A stretch of 7,008 nucleotides of DNA from Roseovarius sp. UBA3070 (GTDB lineage Bacteria > Pseudomonadota > Alphaproteobacteria > Rhodobacterales > Rhodobacteraceae), in contig DFBW01000235.1 in the NCBI GenBank assembly GCA_002366775.1, positions 1-7,008 on the forward strand. Reading direction: 5' to 3'. Below the pieces are notes generated by a model. It ran no database searches. It saw only the letters and a program-made list of their open reading frames with translations, and was not told the DNA's origin. The position numbers were made by a program, and so were the translations under genes. This document shows, in pieces, positions 1-6,956 of this stretch. The stretch's first letter is position 1. Every line of letters begins with the position of its first letter.

Positions 1-1442
1 TGGGCGAGGATGAGCTGGAAACGATCCTCGATTTCGCATTCGAACGCTATTTCTTTGACGCGGGCCTGTTTGGCACGGTCGAAGACGGGATCGCACGGGT
101 CGAGCAGCTAAAACAGCTGGGCGTCGGCGAGATCGCCTGCCTGATTGATTACGGCATTCCTAATCAGGATGTGTTGGATGGGCTGACGCATCTGAACGAT
201 GTGCGCGAACGCTCCAATTCGGGGGCTGCTTTGCGCGATGATGATTTCTCTATCGCGGCTCAGGTGATCCGCCACCGCGTGACCCATATGCAATGCACGC
301 CCTCCATGGCGCGGATGCTGACCATGAATGACGAAGCGCGCATGGCCTTGGGTGGCTTGCAACATCTCTACCTCGGAGGCGAGGCCCTGCCCGGCACTTT
401 GGTCGGGGAATTGCGCAGCTGCACCCGTGCCAAAATCACCAATATGTATGGCCCGACTGAAACAACCATCTGGTCAGCCACCCAAGTGGTTGAAGGCGAT
501 GGCAAAGGTCAGGCGGCGGTTTCCATTGGCGCGCCGATTGCCAACACATCTGTCTATATTGTTGACGGCGCTGGCAACCTTGCCCCTATCGGTGTGGCCG
601 GTGAATTGCTGATCGGCGGTAAGGGCGTCGCGCGTGGCTATTGGCAACGCGAAGATCTGAGTGCTGATCGTTTTGTCGCCAACACCTTTGGTGATGGGCG
701 GCTGTATCGTACCGGTGATCTGGTGCGCTGGGCCGAAGGTGGGCAACTGGAGTTCCTGGGCCGCACTGATCATCAGGTGAAAATCCGTGGTCAACGCATT
801 GAACTGGGTGAGATCGAAGCCCGCATCGCCGCCAACCCATCGGTGCGTGAATGCGTGGTTATCGCGCGCGAAACCCCGACAGGGGACGACGAACTGGCCG
901 CTTACCTTATCCCTTCGGGTCCGATCAACGAAGACGCGCTGCGCCGCGATCTGGCCGAGAACCTGCCCGAGGTCATGCACCCGCGCCACATCATTTCGCT
1001 GGAGCGATTCCCGCTGACCCCGAACAAGAAGATTGATCGCAAAGCCTTGCCCGCACCCCAGGCGATTGTACCGCAAACGACACAGAACACAGGCGCGCCA
1101 AAAACCGGGGCCGCCGCCGATGTTGCGCGCATCTGGTCGCGCATCCTGGGTATTTCTGGCCCGCGCGGGTCGGACAGTTTCTTTGATCTGGGCGGGCATT
1201 CCCTGCTGGCTGTGCAAGCCCACCGTGAAATCCGGGCCGAACTGGACGTGGCAAAGCTGTCAATCACTGACATTTTCCGCTTTCCAACGCTGGATGCTTT
1301 GGCGGCACATCTCAACAAGCTGAAGGGCATTGCCCCCAACCAACCCGAGACCGACACGCAAGGGGCGGATGAGGCCGACCGGTCCGAAACCATGTCACGC
1401 CGCCGCGCTATGCGAGCCGCACGTGATAGAAAGGCCGGATGA
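1..1442 (+). CDS. NRPS C-terminal part: luciferase-like monooxygenase inserted in an adenylation domain, then a carrier domain (5' truncated)
   Basis: The frame is open from base 3 (479 residues visible) and the true start lies upstream. Residues 1-70 resemble the C-terminal end of the natural-product LLM domain of the MupA/Atu3671 type, with the segment GVGEIACLIDYGIP at 40-53. From about residue 79 the sequence resumes inside an amino-acid adenylation domain, just upstream of core A5: VTHMQCTPSM (93-102), LGGEAL, A5 MYGPTETTIW (148-157), A6 GELLIGGKGVARGYW, A7 YRTGDL, A8 GRTDHQVKIRGQR (from 253), A10 PLTPNKKIDRK with the expected catalytic lysine at 343. A carrier (T) domain follows, with FFDLGGHSLL and phosphopantetheine serine 400. 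A charged tail rich in Arg closes the protein; no thioesterase, reductase or condensation domain follows. It should load an amino acid (as aminoacyl-AMP) onto its own carrier, and the LLM domain may oxidise it using reduced FMN. The NRPS/LLM assignment is firm; substrate and product are unknown. Confidence 0.93.
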   Translation, partial: GEDELETILDFAFERYFFDAGLFGTVEDGIARVEQLKQLGVGEIACLIDYGIPNQDVLDGLTHLNDVRERSNSGAALRDDDFSIAAQVIRHRVTHMQCTPSMARMLTMNDEARMALGGLQHLYLGGEALPGTLVGELRSCTRAKITNMYGPTETTIWSATQVVEGDGKGQAAVSIGAPIANTSVYIVDGAGNLAPIGVAGELLIGGKGVARGYWQREDLSADRFVANTFGDGRLYRTGDLVRWAEGGQLEFLGRTDHQVKIRGQRIELGEIEARIAANPSVRECVVIARETPTGDDELAAYLIPSGPINEDALRRDLAENLPEVMHPRHIISLERFPLTPNKKIDRKALPAPQAIVPQTTQNTGAPKTGAAADVARIWSRILGISGPRGSDSFFDLGGHSLLAVQAHREIRAELDVAKLSITDIFRFPTLDALAAHLNKLKGIAPNQPETDTQGADEADRSETMSRRRAMRAARDRKAG

Positions 1443-2146
1443 TGCCAGACGCCAGCATATTCGCCCCGGATGAGGCGCAAGCACTTGCCACAGGCCTGTT
1501 CCCTGATGACGTGGAGATAGGCATCGCCTACCCATGGGAGGACGCCTCAGATCTGATGCCACAAGAGGTGGCTTGCCTGCCGGGTGCGATTGACAGCCGC
1601 CTGTGCGAATTTGCGGCAGGTCGCCGCGCTGCAAGGGCGGCAATGGCCCAATTGGGCCGGCCCCCTGCTGCGATCTTGCATCAAACGGATCGCTCACCCA
1701 AATGGCCACGAGGGATTGCTGGCAGCATCTCTCACACCGATGAGATTTGTGTGGCGGTGCTTGGCCTGACGGATCATGTTTATTCTCTTGGTCTGGACAT
1801 CGAAGAAGACGCTGACCTGCCAGCCGAAATCTGGTCTGAGGTTTGCACCCAGACCGAACTGGCCTGGTTGTCCGTTCAACCCGAAAACATCCGTGGTCGT
1901 CTGGCGCGCCTGATCTTTTGCGCCAAGGAATGCGCCTACAAGCTGCAATACCCGCTGACCGGTCTGTTGTTGGATTTCAGCGCGTTTGAGATCACCCCGG
2001 ACCTGCAGACCGGACAGTTTGAAGCGACGCTGACATTGGATGCAGCCCCGTTCACGGCACGCACACGTTTTGCAGGCCGCTTTGCCATCGGGGCCAATAT
2101 GATGATGACGGGCATGGCGCTGACCCCTAGGATGCAACCGGATTAA
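1439..2146 (+). CDS. EntD/Sfp-type 4'-phosphopantetheinyl transferase
   Basis: This enzyme transfers the phosphopantetheine arm of coenzyme A onto a serine of a carrier domain, turning apo-NRPS into holo-NRPS. Visible family signatures, numbered from 1439: EFAAGRRAAR near 59-68, GSISHT (95-100), the magnesium-binding LGLDIE (Asp120, Glu122), and FCAKECAYK with Lys163, Glu164 and Lys168 (the KE-x3-K motif). Length of about 235 residues is normal for the EntD-like group. It overlaps the NRPS stop by ATGA, so translation is coupled and the obvious partner is the carrier serine encoded just upstream. A second ATG directly follows at 1442; the AAGG at 1431-1434 lies 7 bases from it but only 4 from 1439, so 1442 may be the real start. 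It could also serve other carriers in the cell. Confidence 0.93.
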   Translation: MMPDASIFAPDEAQALATGLFPDDVEIGIAYPWEDASDLMPQEVACLPGAIDSRLCEFAAGRRAARAAMAQLGRPPAAILHQTDRSPKWPRGIAGSISHTDEICVAVLGLTDHVYSLGLDIEEDADLPAEIWSEVCTQTELAWLSVQPENIRGRLARLIFCAKECAYKLQYPLTGLLLDFSAFEITPDLQTGQFEATLTLDAAPFTARTRFAGRFAIGANMMMTGMALTPRMQPD

Positions 2147-2163
2147 CCGGGTCATTTCAAGGG

Positions 2164-2168
2164 AGGAG
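2164..2168 (+). promoter_or_regulatory. Strong ribosome binding site, decides start of the SGNH gene
   Basis: AGGAG, within GGGAGGAG, lies 8 bases before the ATG at 2177 and only 5 before the in-frame TTG at 2174. This favours ATG 2177. It is the best Shine-Dalgarno match seen in the rightward block and sits at that block's only non-overlapping junction, so this gene can be initiated independently. Confidence 0.75.
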
Positions 2169-2176
2169 CCACTTTG

Positions 2177-3121
2177 ATGCGCACGTTATTGTTGCTGCCT
2201 TTGGCTATGCTGGCTGCCCTGCCATTTTTGCGCCCATTATTGGAGCCGCGCAGCGTATCTGCTGAAACCATCTCGGCTGCTTACCAGACGCCATTCGCCA
2301 AACCCGAAGGCCCATTGAAAGTGTTCCATCTGGGCCATTCGCTGGTGGGGCGTGATATGCCCGCAATGCTGGCGCAATTGGCCGGGCAGGGGCATGACCA
2401 CAACAGCCAGTTGGGCTGGGGCACCTCACTGAAAGAGCATTGGAAGGGGGCGGCGGCCATCAATGGGTTTGAAGCCGAAAATGACCACCCTCATTACCGT
2501 GATGCGCGACAGGCAATTAGCTCAGGCGATTATGATGCCGTGATCCTGACCGAGATGGTCGAGCTTAAGGATGCGATCAAATACCACCAAAGCGGCAAAT
2601 ACCTGACCCGCTGGGCCAATCTGGCGCGCAATGCCCGCCCGGATACGCGCATTTATCTGTATGAAACATGGCACAGGTTGGATGACCCCGCCGGGTGGCT
2701 TGAGCGTCTGGACACGGATCTGGCCGCCCTATGGGAGGCGCGTGTATTGGCCCCTGACCTATCAGGAAATGACGCGCAAAACCCGGTGCGGGTGATCCCC
2801 GCAGGGCAGGTCATGGCCGCATTTGTGCGCGCGGTTGAGGCCAAGGGTGGTGTCGGCAATATCCAAAACCGAGAAAGCCTGTTTGCCCGTGATGCTGCGG
2901 GGGGGCTTGATGCGATCCACGTCAATGATCTTGGGGCGTATCTGGTGGCACTGACACATTATGCGGTGCTGTATCACCGCTCGCCCGAGGGCCTGCCGCA
3001 CCAGCTCTTGCGGGCAGATGGAACCCGCGCTGATGTGCCCAGTGCCCAGGCCGCCGCCCTGATGCAGCGCATCGTTTGGCAAGTGGTCACAACCTATGAC
3101 AAAACAGGTGTCGCCCAATGA
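2177..3121 (+). CDS. Exported SGNH-hydrolase-like protein
   Basis: The 314-residue product starts with a signal-peptide-like segment (Arg2, then a Leu/Ala-rich stretch to about residue 22) and a possible cleavage site after VSA at 27-29, so it should act in the periplasm or outside. The mature part opens with VFHLGHSLVG (49-58), which fits SGNH block I with Ser55 as candidate nucleophile in place of the usual GDS or GNS. Near the end DAIH (245-248) fits block V with an Asp-x-x-His pair. Between them, DYDAVILTEMVEL resembles the middle strand of DUF4886-like SGNH proteins. I do not see a standard block III GxND. Such enzymes remove or transfer acetyl or other acyl groups on glycans; that role here is inferred. 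It lies 30 bases after the PPTase and overlaps the next gene by ATGA. Family placement is moderate, substrate unknown. Confidence 0.8.
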   Translation: MRTLLLLPLAMLAALPFLRPLLEPRSVSAETISAAYQTPFAKPEGPLKVFHLGHSLVGRDMPAMLAQLAGQGHDHNSQLGWGTSLKEHWKGAAAINGFEAENDHPHYRDARQAISSGDYDAVILTEMVELKDAIKYHQSGKYLTRWANLARNARPDTRIYLYETWHRLDDPAGWLERLDTDLAALWEARVLAPDLSGNDAQNPVRVIPAGQVMAAFVRAVEAKGGVGNIQNRESLFARDAAGGLDAIHVNDLGAYLVALTHYAVLYHRSPEGLPHQLLRADGTRADVPSAQAAALMQRIVWQVVTTYDKTGVAQ

Positions 3122-4821
3122 AGCCTCTGCTCAGACTTATTCTTGCGATCATGCTTGCAGGGCCTATGGCCGCACAAGACAAACCGGTTGTGCCCATGGG
3201 GCTCAATCTGGCACCTGTCACGGATTGGTCCACCCAGGCCCCTTTTCTGGACGTGATGAAAACCGCACGCCCCTGGATCGTGCACAAAAGCGGCCAATGG
3301 GGCGGGGCGGGTGAGGCCGAATTGATCGCGGGCGATCATCTGGACCAGTTCGGCTGGCCCCGGCGTTTGCCGCGCGAATTGGGCACTGTGGGCACGGTGA
3401 TCCTGACGGATATGCCCCAACAGGCCACATCCCTTGCTGGCACCTACCGGCTGAGTTTTGAAGGCAACGGCATTGTCGAGGTGCTGGGGCGCGCGCAAAA
3501 CGTGCGCTACGCCGATGGCGATGTTTTGTTTGATTTCACACCCGGTCCGGGGCCAGTGGAAATCCGTATTCAACGCAGTAATACGGATGATTATGTGCGC
3601 AATATCACGGTGGTAAACGAGCGCCACCGCACAGCCTATGAGGCAGGAAACCTGTTCAATCCAGATTGGCTCTCGCTGATCGGTGATTTCCAGTTGCTGC
3701 GCTTCATGGATTGGATGGCCACCAACAATTCACGCATCCAAAGCTGGCCAGACCGCCCCTTGGTGCAGGACTATACCTATGCCCGCAACGGTGTGCCGCT
3801 TGAGGTGATGCTGGCGCTGCTGCGCGAAACCAAAGCAGATGGCTGGTTCACGCTGCCCCATGGCGCAGATGATGATTTTGCCCGTCGCTTTGCGGGATTG
3901 ATCAATCAGGCCCTTTCCGATGAAACCCAGGTTATTGCCGAATATTCGAATGAGGTGTGGAACTGGCAGTTTCAGCAAACAGCCTGGGCCAATGAGATGG
4001 GATTGGCGCGATGGGGGCAGGCCGATACCGGGCCGCAATATTACGGTGCTCGCGCCGCGGAACTGGCGCAAATCTGGAGCGATGTCTTCGCCGAAGATGG
4101 CGGCCCAAAGCTGATCAATGTGATCTCATCGCAGACCGGTTGGCTCGGATTGGAGGAACTGATCCTCGAAGCCCCACTATGGCAGGCCGAGGTGGACAGC
4201 CCTGGAAACCCACCGTGGATCTATTTTGATGCCTATGCCGTGACGGGGTATTTTGGCGGCATTCTGGGGGTTGAGGACCGCGCACCGCTGGTCAAGGGCT
4301 GGATCGGCGAAAGCCGGGCCGCTGCCGAGTCCGCTGCCATCACCAAGGGGCTCTTTGGTGACGCGCGCGAGACCTACATGAATGCCCATCAATATGATCT
4401 GGCATCTGACAAAGCCGACGCGGATCTGATGGACGGATCTATCAGCGGCGATCCCTTGGACACGCTGGATGATCTGCTGGGGCGTGTGTTGCCCTATCAT
4501 GCGCAAATTGCTGATGGCTATGGGCTGCAACTGTTGATGTATGAAGGGGGCAGTCATGTGGTGGGCATTGGCCCGATGGTCGAAGATGCTGAACTGACCG
4601 GGTTTTTCACCCACTTCAATTATGCACCGCAAATGGGCGGGCTTTACCGACGCCTTATCACGGGGTGGGCCCAGTTAGGCGGAGGGGGCTTCGCTGCGTA
4701 TAATGATGTCTATGCCCCCAGCAAATGGGGCAGCTGGGGTGCGCGCCGTTGGTTGGAGGATGACAACCCGCGCTGGCAGGCCTTGGCTGAGCGCGCAAAC
4801 TGTGGAGATGGCTGTGAGTGA
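3118..4821 (+). CDS. Exported clan GH-A-like glycosidase or 'cellulose-binding' family protein
   Basis: The 567-residue product begins with a signal peptide (MKPLLRLILAIMLAGPMAAQ, cleavage likely after AxA-like MAA or AQ). The mature start, MGLNLAPVTDWSTQAPFLD, and RPWI resemble proteins often annotated as cellulose-binding in proteobacteria and cyanobacteria. Residues about 95-170 look like a beta-sandwich insert (GTYRLSFEGNG, then VEIRIQRSN). The rest suggests a TIM barrel: EYSNEVWNW contains Asn278-Glu279, the Asn-Glu pair typical of a GH-A acid/base, and LLMYEGGSH carries Glu476, in the right place for the nucleophile. It probably cleaves or binds a polysaccharide outside the cytoplasm, perhaps the glycan made by this locus (inference). 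It overlaps the SGNH gene by ATGA and the next gene by 8 or 14 bases. The protein ends with a Cys pair (CGDGC). Catalytic activity is not proven; it could be a binding protein only. Confidence 0.82.
   Translation: MKPLLRLILAIMLAGPMAAQDKPVVPMGLNLAPVTDWSTQAPFLDVMKTARPWIVHKSGQWGGAGEAELIAGDHLDQFGWPRRLPRELGTVGTVILTDMPQQATSLAGTYRLSFEGNGIVEVLGRAQNVRYADGDVLFDFTPGPGPVEIRIQRSNTDDYVRNITVVNERHRTAYEAGNLFNPDWLSLIGDFQLLRFMDWMATNNSRIQSWPDRPLVQDYTYARNGVPLEVMLALLRETKADGWFTLPHGADDDFARRFAGLINQALSDETQVIAEYSNEVWNWQFQQTAWANEMGLARWGQADTGPQYYGARAAELAQIWSDVFAEDGGPKLINVISSQTGWLGLEELILEAPLWQAEVDSPGNPPWIYFDAYAVTGYFGGILGVEDRAPLVKGWIGESRAAAESAAITKGLFGDARETYMNAHQYDLASDKADADLMDGSISGDPLDTLDDLLGRVLPYHAQIADGYGLQLLMYEGGSHVVGIGPMVEDAELTGFFTHFNYAPQMGGLYRRLITGWAQLGGGGFAAYNDVYAPSKWGSWGARRWLEDDNPRWQALAERANCGDGCE
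4804..4807 (+). promoter_or_regulatory. Ribosome binding site inside the upstream gene, decides the glycosyltransferase start
   Basis: GGAG lies 6 bases before the GTG at 4814 but directly touches the ATG at 4808, leaving no spacer for that codon. It therefore favours the GTG start. The site lies in the last codons of the upstream gene, so initiation is probably coupled to termination at 4819-4821. Confidence 0.5.
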
Positions 4822-5662
4822 ACCACGCCCCAGCCTCAGCATTATTCTGCCTGCCCATAATGAGGCGGATTTTATGGCGCCCTGTCTGAGGGCTGTTTTG
4901 GCTTCGGATGATCGCGGCTTTGATGTGCAGTTGATTGTGATTGCCAATGCCTGCACCGACAACACAGTGCAAGTGGCTGAAAGCTTTGCAACGGATGCGC
5001 AACGCAAAGGCTGGAGGTTTGAGGTGATTGACACCGCTGAGCCGGGCAAATTGAACGCGCTAAATCTGGGCGATGCGCAGGCCAAAGGGACGGTGCGGGC
5101 CTATCTTGATGCGGATGTTGTGATCTCGCCCGACCTGATGCGCCAGATCGTTGAGGCCCTGCACTGTGACACGCCGCTCTATGCTTCGGGGTCGCCGGTG
5201 GTTAGCCCCGCCAAATCCGGGGTGACGCGGGCTTATGGCCGGGTCTGGCAACGCCTGCCGTTTGTGACAACAGGGGTTCCGGGTTTTGGTCTGTTTGCGG
5301 TCAACAGCCAGGGCCGGGCCCGGTGGGGGGCGTTTCCTGACATCATCTCGGATGATACATTCGTGCGGCTTAGTTTTGCGCCCAACGAACGCCTGCGTGT
5401 GCCCGCCACCTATAGCTGGCCCATGGTTGAAGGGCTGCGCAATTTGGTTCGTGTGCGTCGCAGGCAAGATAAAGGGGTTGAGGAGATCGCAGCGCAGTTT
5501 CCTGAGCTTTTGCGGAATGACAACACGCCCAAACCGGGGATGGGCCCCATGCTGCGCATTGCGCTGAGCGATCCGTTTGGGTTTGGCGTCTACCTGTTGG
5601 TGAAGCTGGCCATCAAAACGCCCTACGCCAGCAGTGCTCAACGGTGGGCACGAGGGCGCTAA
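4814..5662 (+). CDS. Family 2 glycosyltransferase (GT-A fold)
   Basis: The product (282 residues from GTG 4814; 284 from ATG 4808) transfers a sugar from a nucleotide-sugar donor to an acceptor. It opens with LSIILPAHNEADF, the usual first strand of GT2 enzymes, followed by VIANACTDNT and the lysine-containing loop PGKLNALNLG. LDADV carries Asp99 and Asp101, the metal- and UDP-binding DxD-type motif. GFGLFAVN and ISDDTFVRL follow, where Asp180-Asp181 are candidates for the catalytic base; RVRRRQDKG comes after. I see no QxxRW, so a processive cellulose-synthase-like enzyme is unlikely. A moderately hydrophobic C-terminal stretch (GFGVYLLVKLAIK) could contact the membrane. The first codons overlap the glycosidase-like gene. 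The longer frame from 4703 would overlap that gene by 119 bases and is not needed. Sugar specificity is unknown. Confidence 0.92.
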   Translation: MSEPRPSLSIILPAHNEADFMAPCLRAVLASDDRGFDVQLIVIANACTDNTVQVAESFATDAQRKGWRFEVIDTAEPGKLNALNLGDAQAKGTVRAYLDADVVISPDLMRQIVEALHCDTPLYASGSPVVSPAKSGVTRAYGRVWQRLPFVTTGVPGFGLFAVNSQGRARWGAFPDIISDDTFVRLSFAPNERLRVPATYSWPMVEGLRNLVRVRRRQDKGVEEIAAQFPELLRNDNTPKPGMGPMLRIALSDPFGFGVYLLVKLAIKTPYASSAQRWARGR

Positions 5663-5671
5663 CCGCCCCTC
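5652..5671 (+). terminator. Possible hairpin at the end of the rightward operon
   Basis: GAGGGCG (5652-5658) pairs with CGCCCCTC (5664-5671) around a 5-base loop, giving 7 base pairs with one bulged C. It spans the glycosyltransferase stop codon and lies in the gap between two converging genes. No T-run follows on either strand, so it is a weak terminator candidate and could be chance in G+C-rich DNA. Confidence 0.25.
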
Positions 5672-5720
5672 ACAAGTCCGCTGATATATGTGGCGTTGCA
5701 CCCGCCCGCTTAACCGGCTG

Positions 5721-6956
5721 TTAGCCCTCCAGCAGCTTTTGAAAATGCCCAGCCAATTTGGCGGCTTCTTGTGTGGCATCGTGGCGGGTGAGCGCGCGTT
5801 TGCGACCAAGTGCCCCCATCTTTGAGAGAGCCGCGCTATCACACGTCGCCAAATCATCGACAGCCGCCACCAGAGAGTTCACATCCCCCGCCGGGACCAT
5901 CCATCCTGTCTGAGCATGCACCACCAATTCTGGTATACCCGCGATATAGGTGGCAATCACCGGGCGGCCAGCGGCCATGGCCTCCATGATCACCATCGGC
6001 AGGCCTTCGGCAAAACTGGGCAAAATCATCGCCTGCGCGCGGGCCAGTTCGCCGCGTACGTCGGCCTCTGACAGCCAACCGGTGAGCGTGATGTGATCTT
6101 GTACGCCGTGTTGTGCAATGGCCGCTTCGATTTGCGGGCGCATCTCACCATCGCCAATCAACGTCAAATGGGCGTCGGCGTGGCGCGCCGCAATTTGCGC
6201 CATCGCCTCAATCAGCACCAGTTGGCCCTTTTGTTCCGAAAACCGCCCGATGCTGACCAGCCGGGGGGCACCACCCGTGACAGGTGCCGGATCGGGAAAC
6301 TTGTCAGGCTCAATACCGCAATGCACCACTTTCAGGCGCGCCCAATGCACAGGATCCACCCAGCGTTTTAACTGACTGCGGCCAAATTGGCTGATGGCAA
6401 CTGTGAACGCGGCCTCTGCCATTTTGTCACCCAGCCCCAATGCCTGGGGGGCGTCAAATTCCTCAGGCCCATGGACTGTGAAGCTGTAACTAAAGCCGCC
6501 CAATATATGTGCCAACATCGCTACCGTTGCCGAATTGGTTCCGAAATGTGCATGCAGGTGGCGGATACCTCCTGCCTGCGCACGGCGGGATACATCGCAG
6601 GCCTCAGCCAGATATATCAGATGCCGCAACCGCCCGACCGAGGATTTGCGCCCCAGTTTCCATGCTGTGCACAGCGCGCGTCCAAATCTGGCGGGGCTTT
6701 GGGCGATGGATTTCAGCACCGCTCGGCCAAGCGATATTGCACCGGCTTCCAGCACATAGTTGGTTTTGGCTTCTTCAGCCACATCAGCAGGGTCCACCAA
6801 CGGCATTGTGGGGCGGCGCATGGCGATCCGGGTGATGCTCATGCCGCCCGCCTCCAACGCCAATACCTCGCGCCGGATAAAGCTGTGCGACGGCTGAGGG
6901 TAGGTGTTCAGGACATAAGCAACGGACATATAGCGGGGCCTTACTAAGCGGGTCAT
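5721..6956 (-). CDS. Family 4 glycosyltransferase (GT-B fold)
   Basis: The 411-residue product is of normal length for a GT4 retaining glycosyltransferase acting in the cytoplasm or at the inner membrane face. The N-terminal domain starts with AYVLNTYPQPSHSFIRREV, typical of the exopolysaccharide/colanic-acid type, followed by HLHAHFGTNSATVAML (acceptor side) and FTVHGPEEFDA. The donor domain begins with LVSIGRFSEQKG (Arg238, Lys243, phosphate-binding pair), then LTLIGDGEMR, and the E-x7-E signature EGLPMVIME with Glu317 and Glu325, which bind the nucleotide sugar. The start at 6956 is supported by AGGA 5 bases upstream and by an ATGA overlap with the preceding frame; an inner ATG at 6929 is the alternative. 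It is transcribed towards the rightward block, so it belongs to a separate transcript, though its function fits the same glycan pathway. Confidence 0.93.
   Translation of the reverse strand: MTRLVRPRYMSVAYVLNTYPQPSHSFIRREVLALEAGGMSITRIAMRRPTMPLVDPADVAEEAKTNYVLEAGAISLGRAVLKSIAQSPARFGRALCTAWKLGRKSSVGRLRHLIYLAEACDVSRRAQAGGIRHLHAHFGTNSATVAMLAHILGGFSYSFTVHGPEEFDAPQALGLGDKMAEAAFTVAISQFGRSQLKRWVDPVHWARLKVVHCGIEPDKFPDPAPVTGGAPRLVSIGRFSEQKGQLVLIEAMAQIAARHADAHLTLIGDGEMRPQIEAAIAQHGVQDHITLTGWLSEADVRGELARAQAMILPSFAEGLPMVIMEAMAAGRPVIATYIAGIPELVVHAQTGWMVPAGDVNSLVAAVDDLATCDSAALSKMGALGRKRALTRHDATQEAAKLAGHFQKLLEG

Noticed and set aside
474..1223. Long minus-strand open frame opposite the NRPS
   Set aside because: It lies wholly inside a well-supported adenylation/carrier frame and its translation shows no recognisable motif; such antisense frames are common in G+C-rich DNA.
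171..1442. GTG at 171 as the NRPS start
   Set aside because: The same frame is open to the window edge and encodes recognisable LLM sequence upstream; the GTG is an internal valine codon.
2138..2150. CCGG-attaa-CCGG hairpin at the PPTase stop as a terminator
   Set aside because: Only four base pairs, no T-run, and a strong ribosome binding site follows within about 15 bases, which fits a continuing operon better.
4703..4813. Extended N-terminus for the GT2
   Set aside because: It would overlap the upstream gene by 119 bases; the extra residues have no GT2 character and the first GT2 strand begins right after the 4808/4814 starts.
5060..5857. 265-codon minus-strand open frame across the GT2 gene and the convergent gap
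   Set aside because: It overlaps both glycosyltransferases, is rich in Arg/Pro/His without any motif, and both overlapped genes have clear family signatures.
6387..6947. 186-codon plus-strand open frame opposite the GT4 gene
   Set aside because: Cys/Arg-rich composition with no motif; the opposite strand carries a complete GT4 protein.
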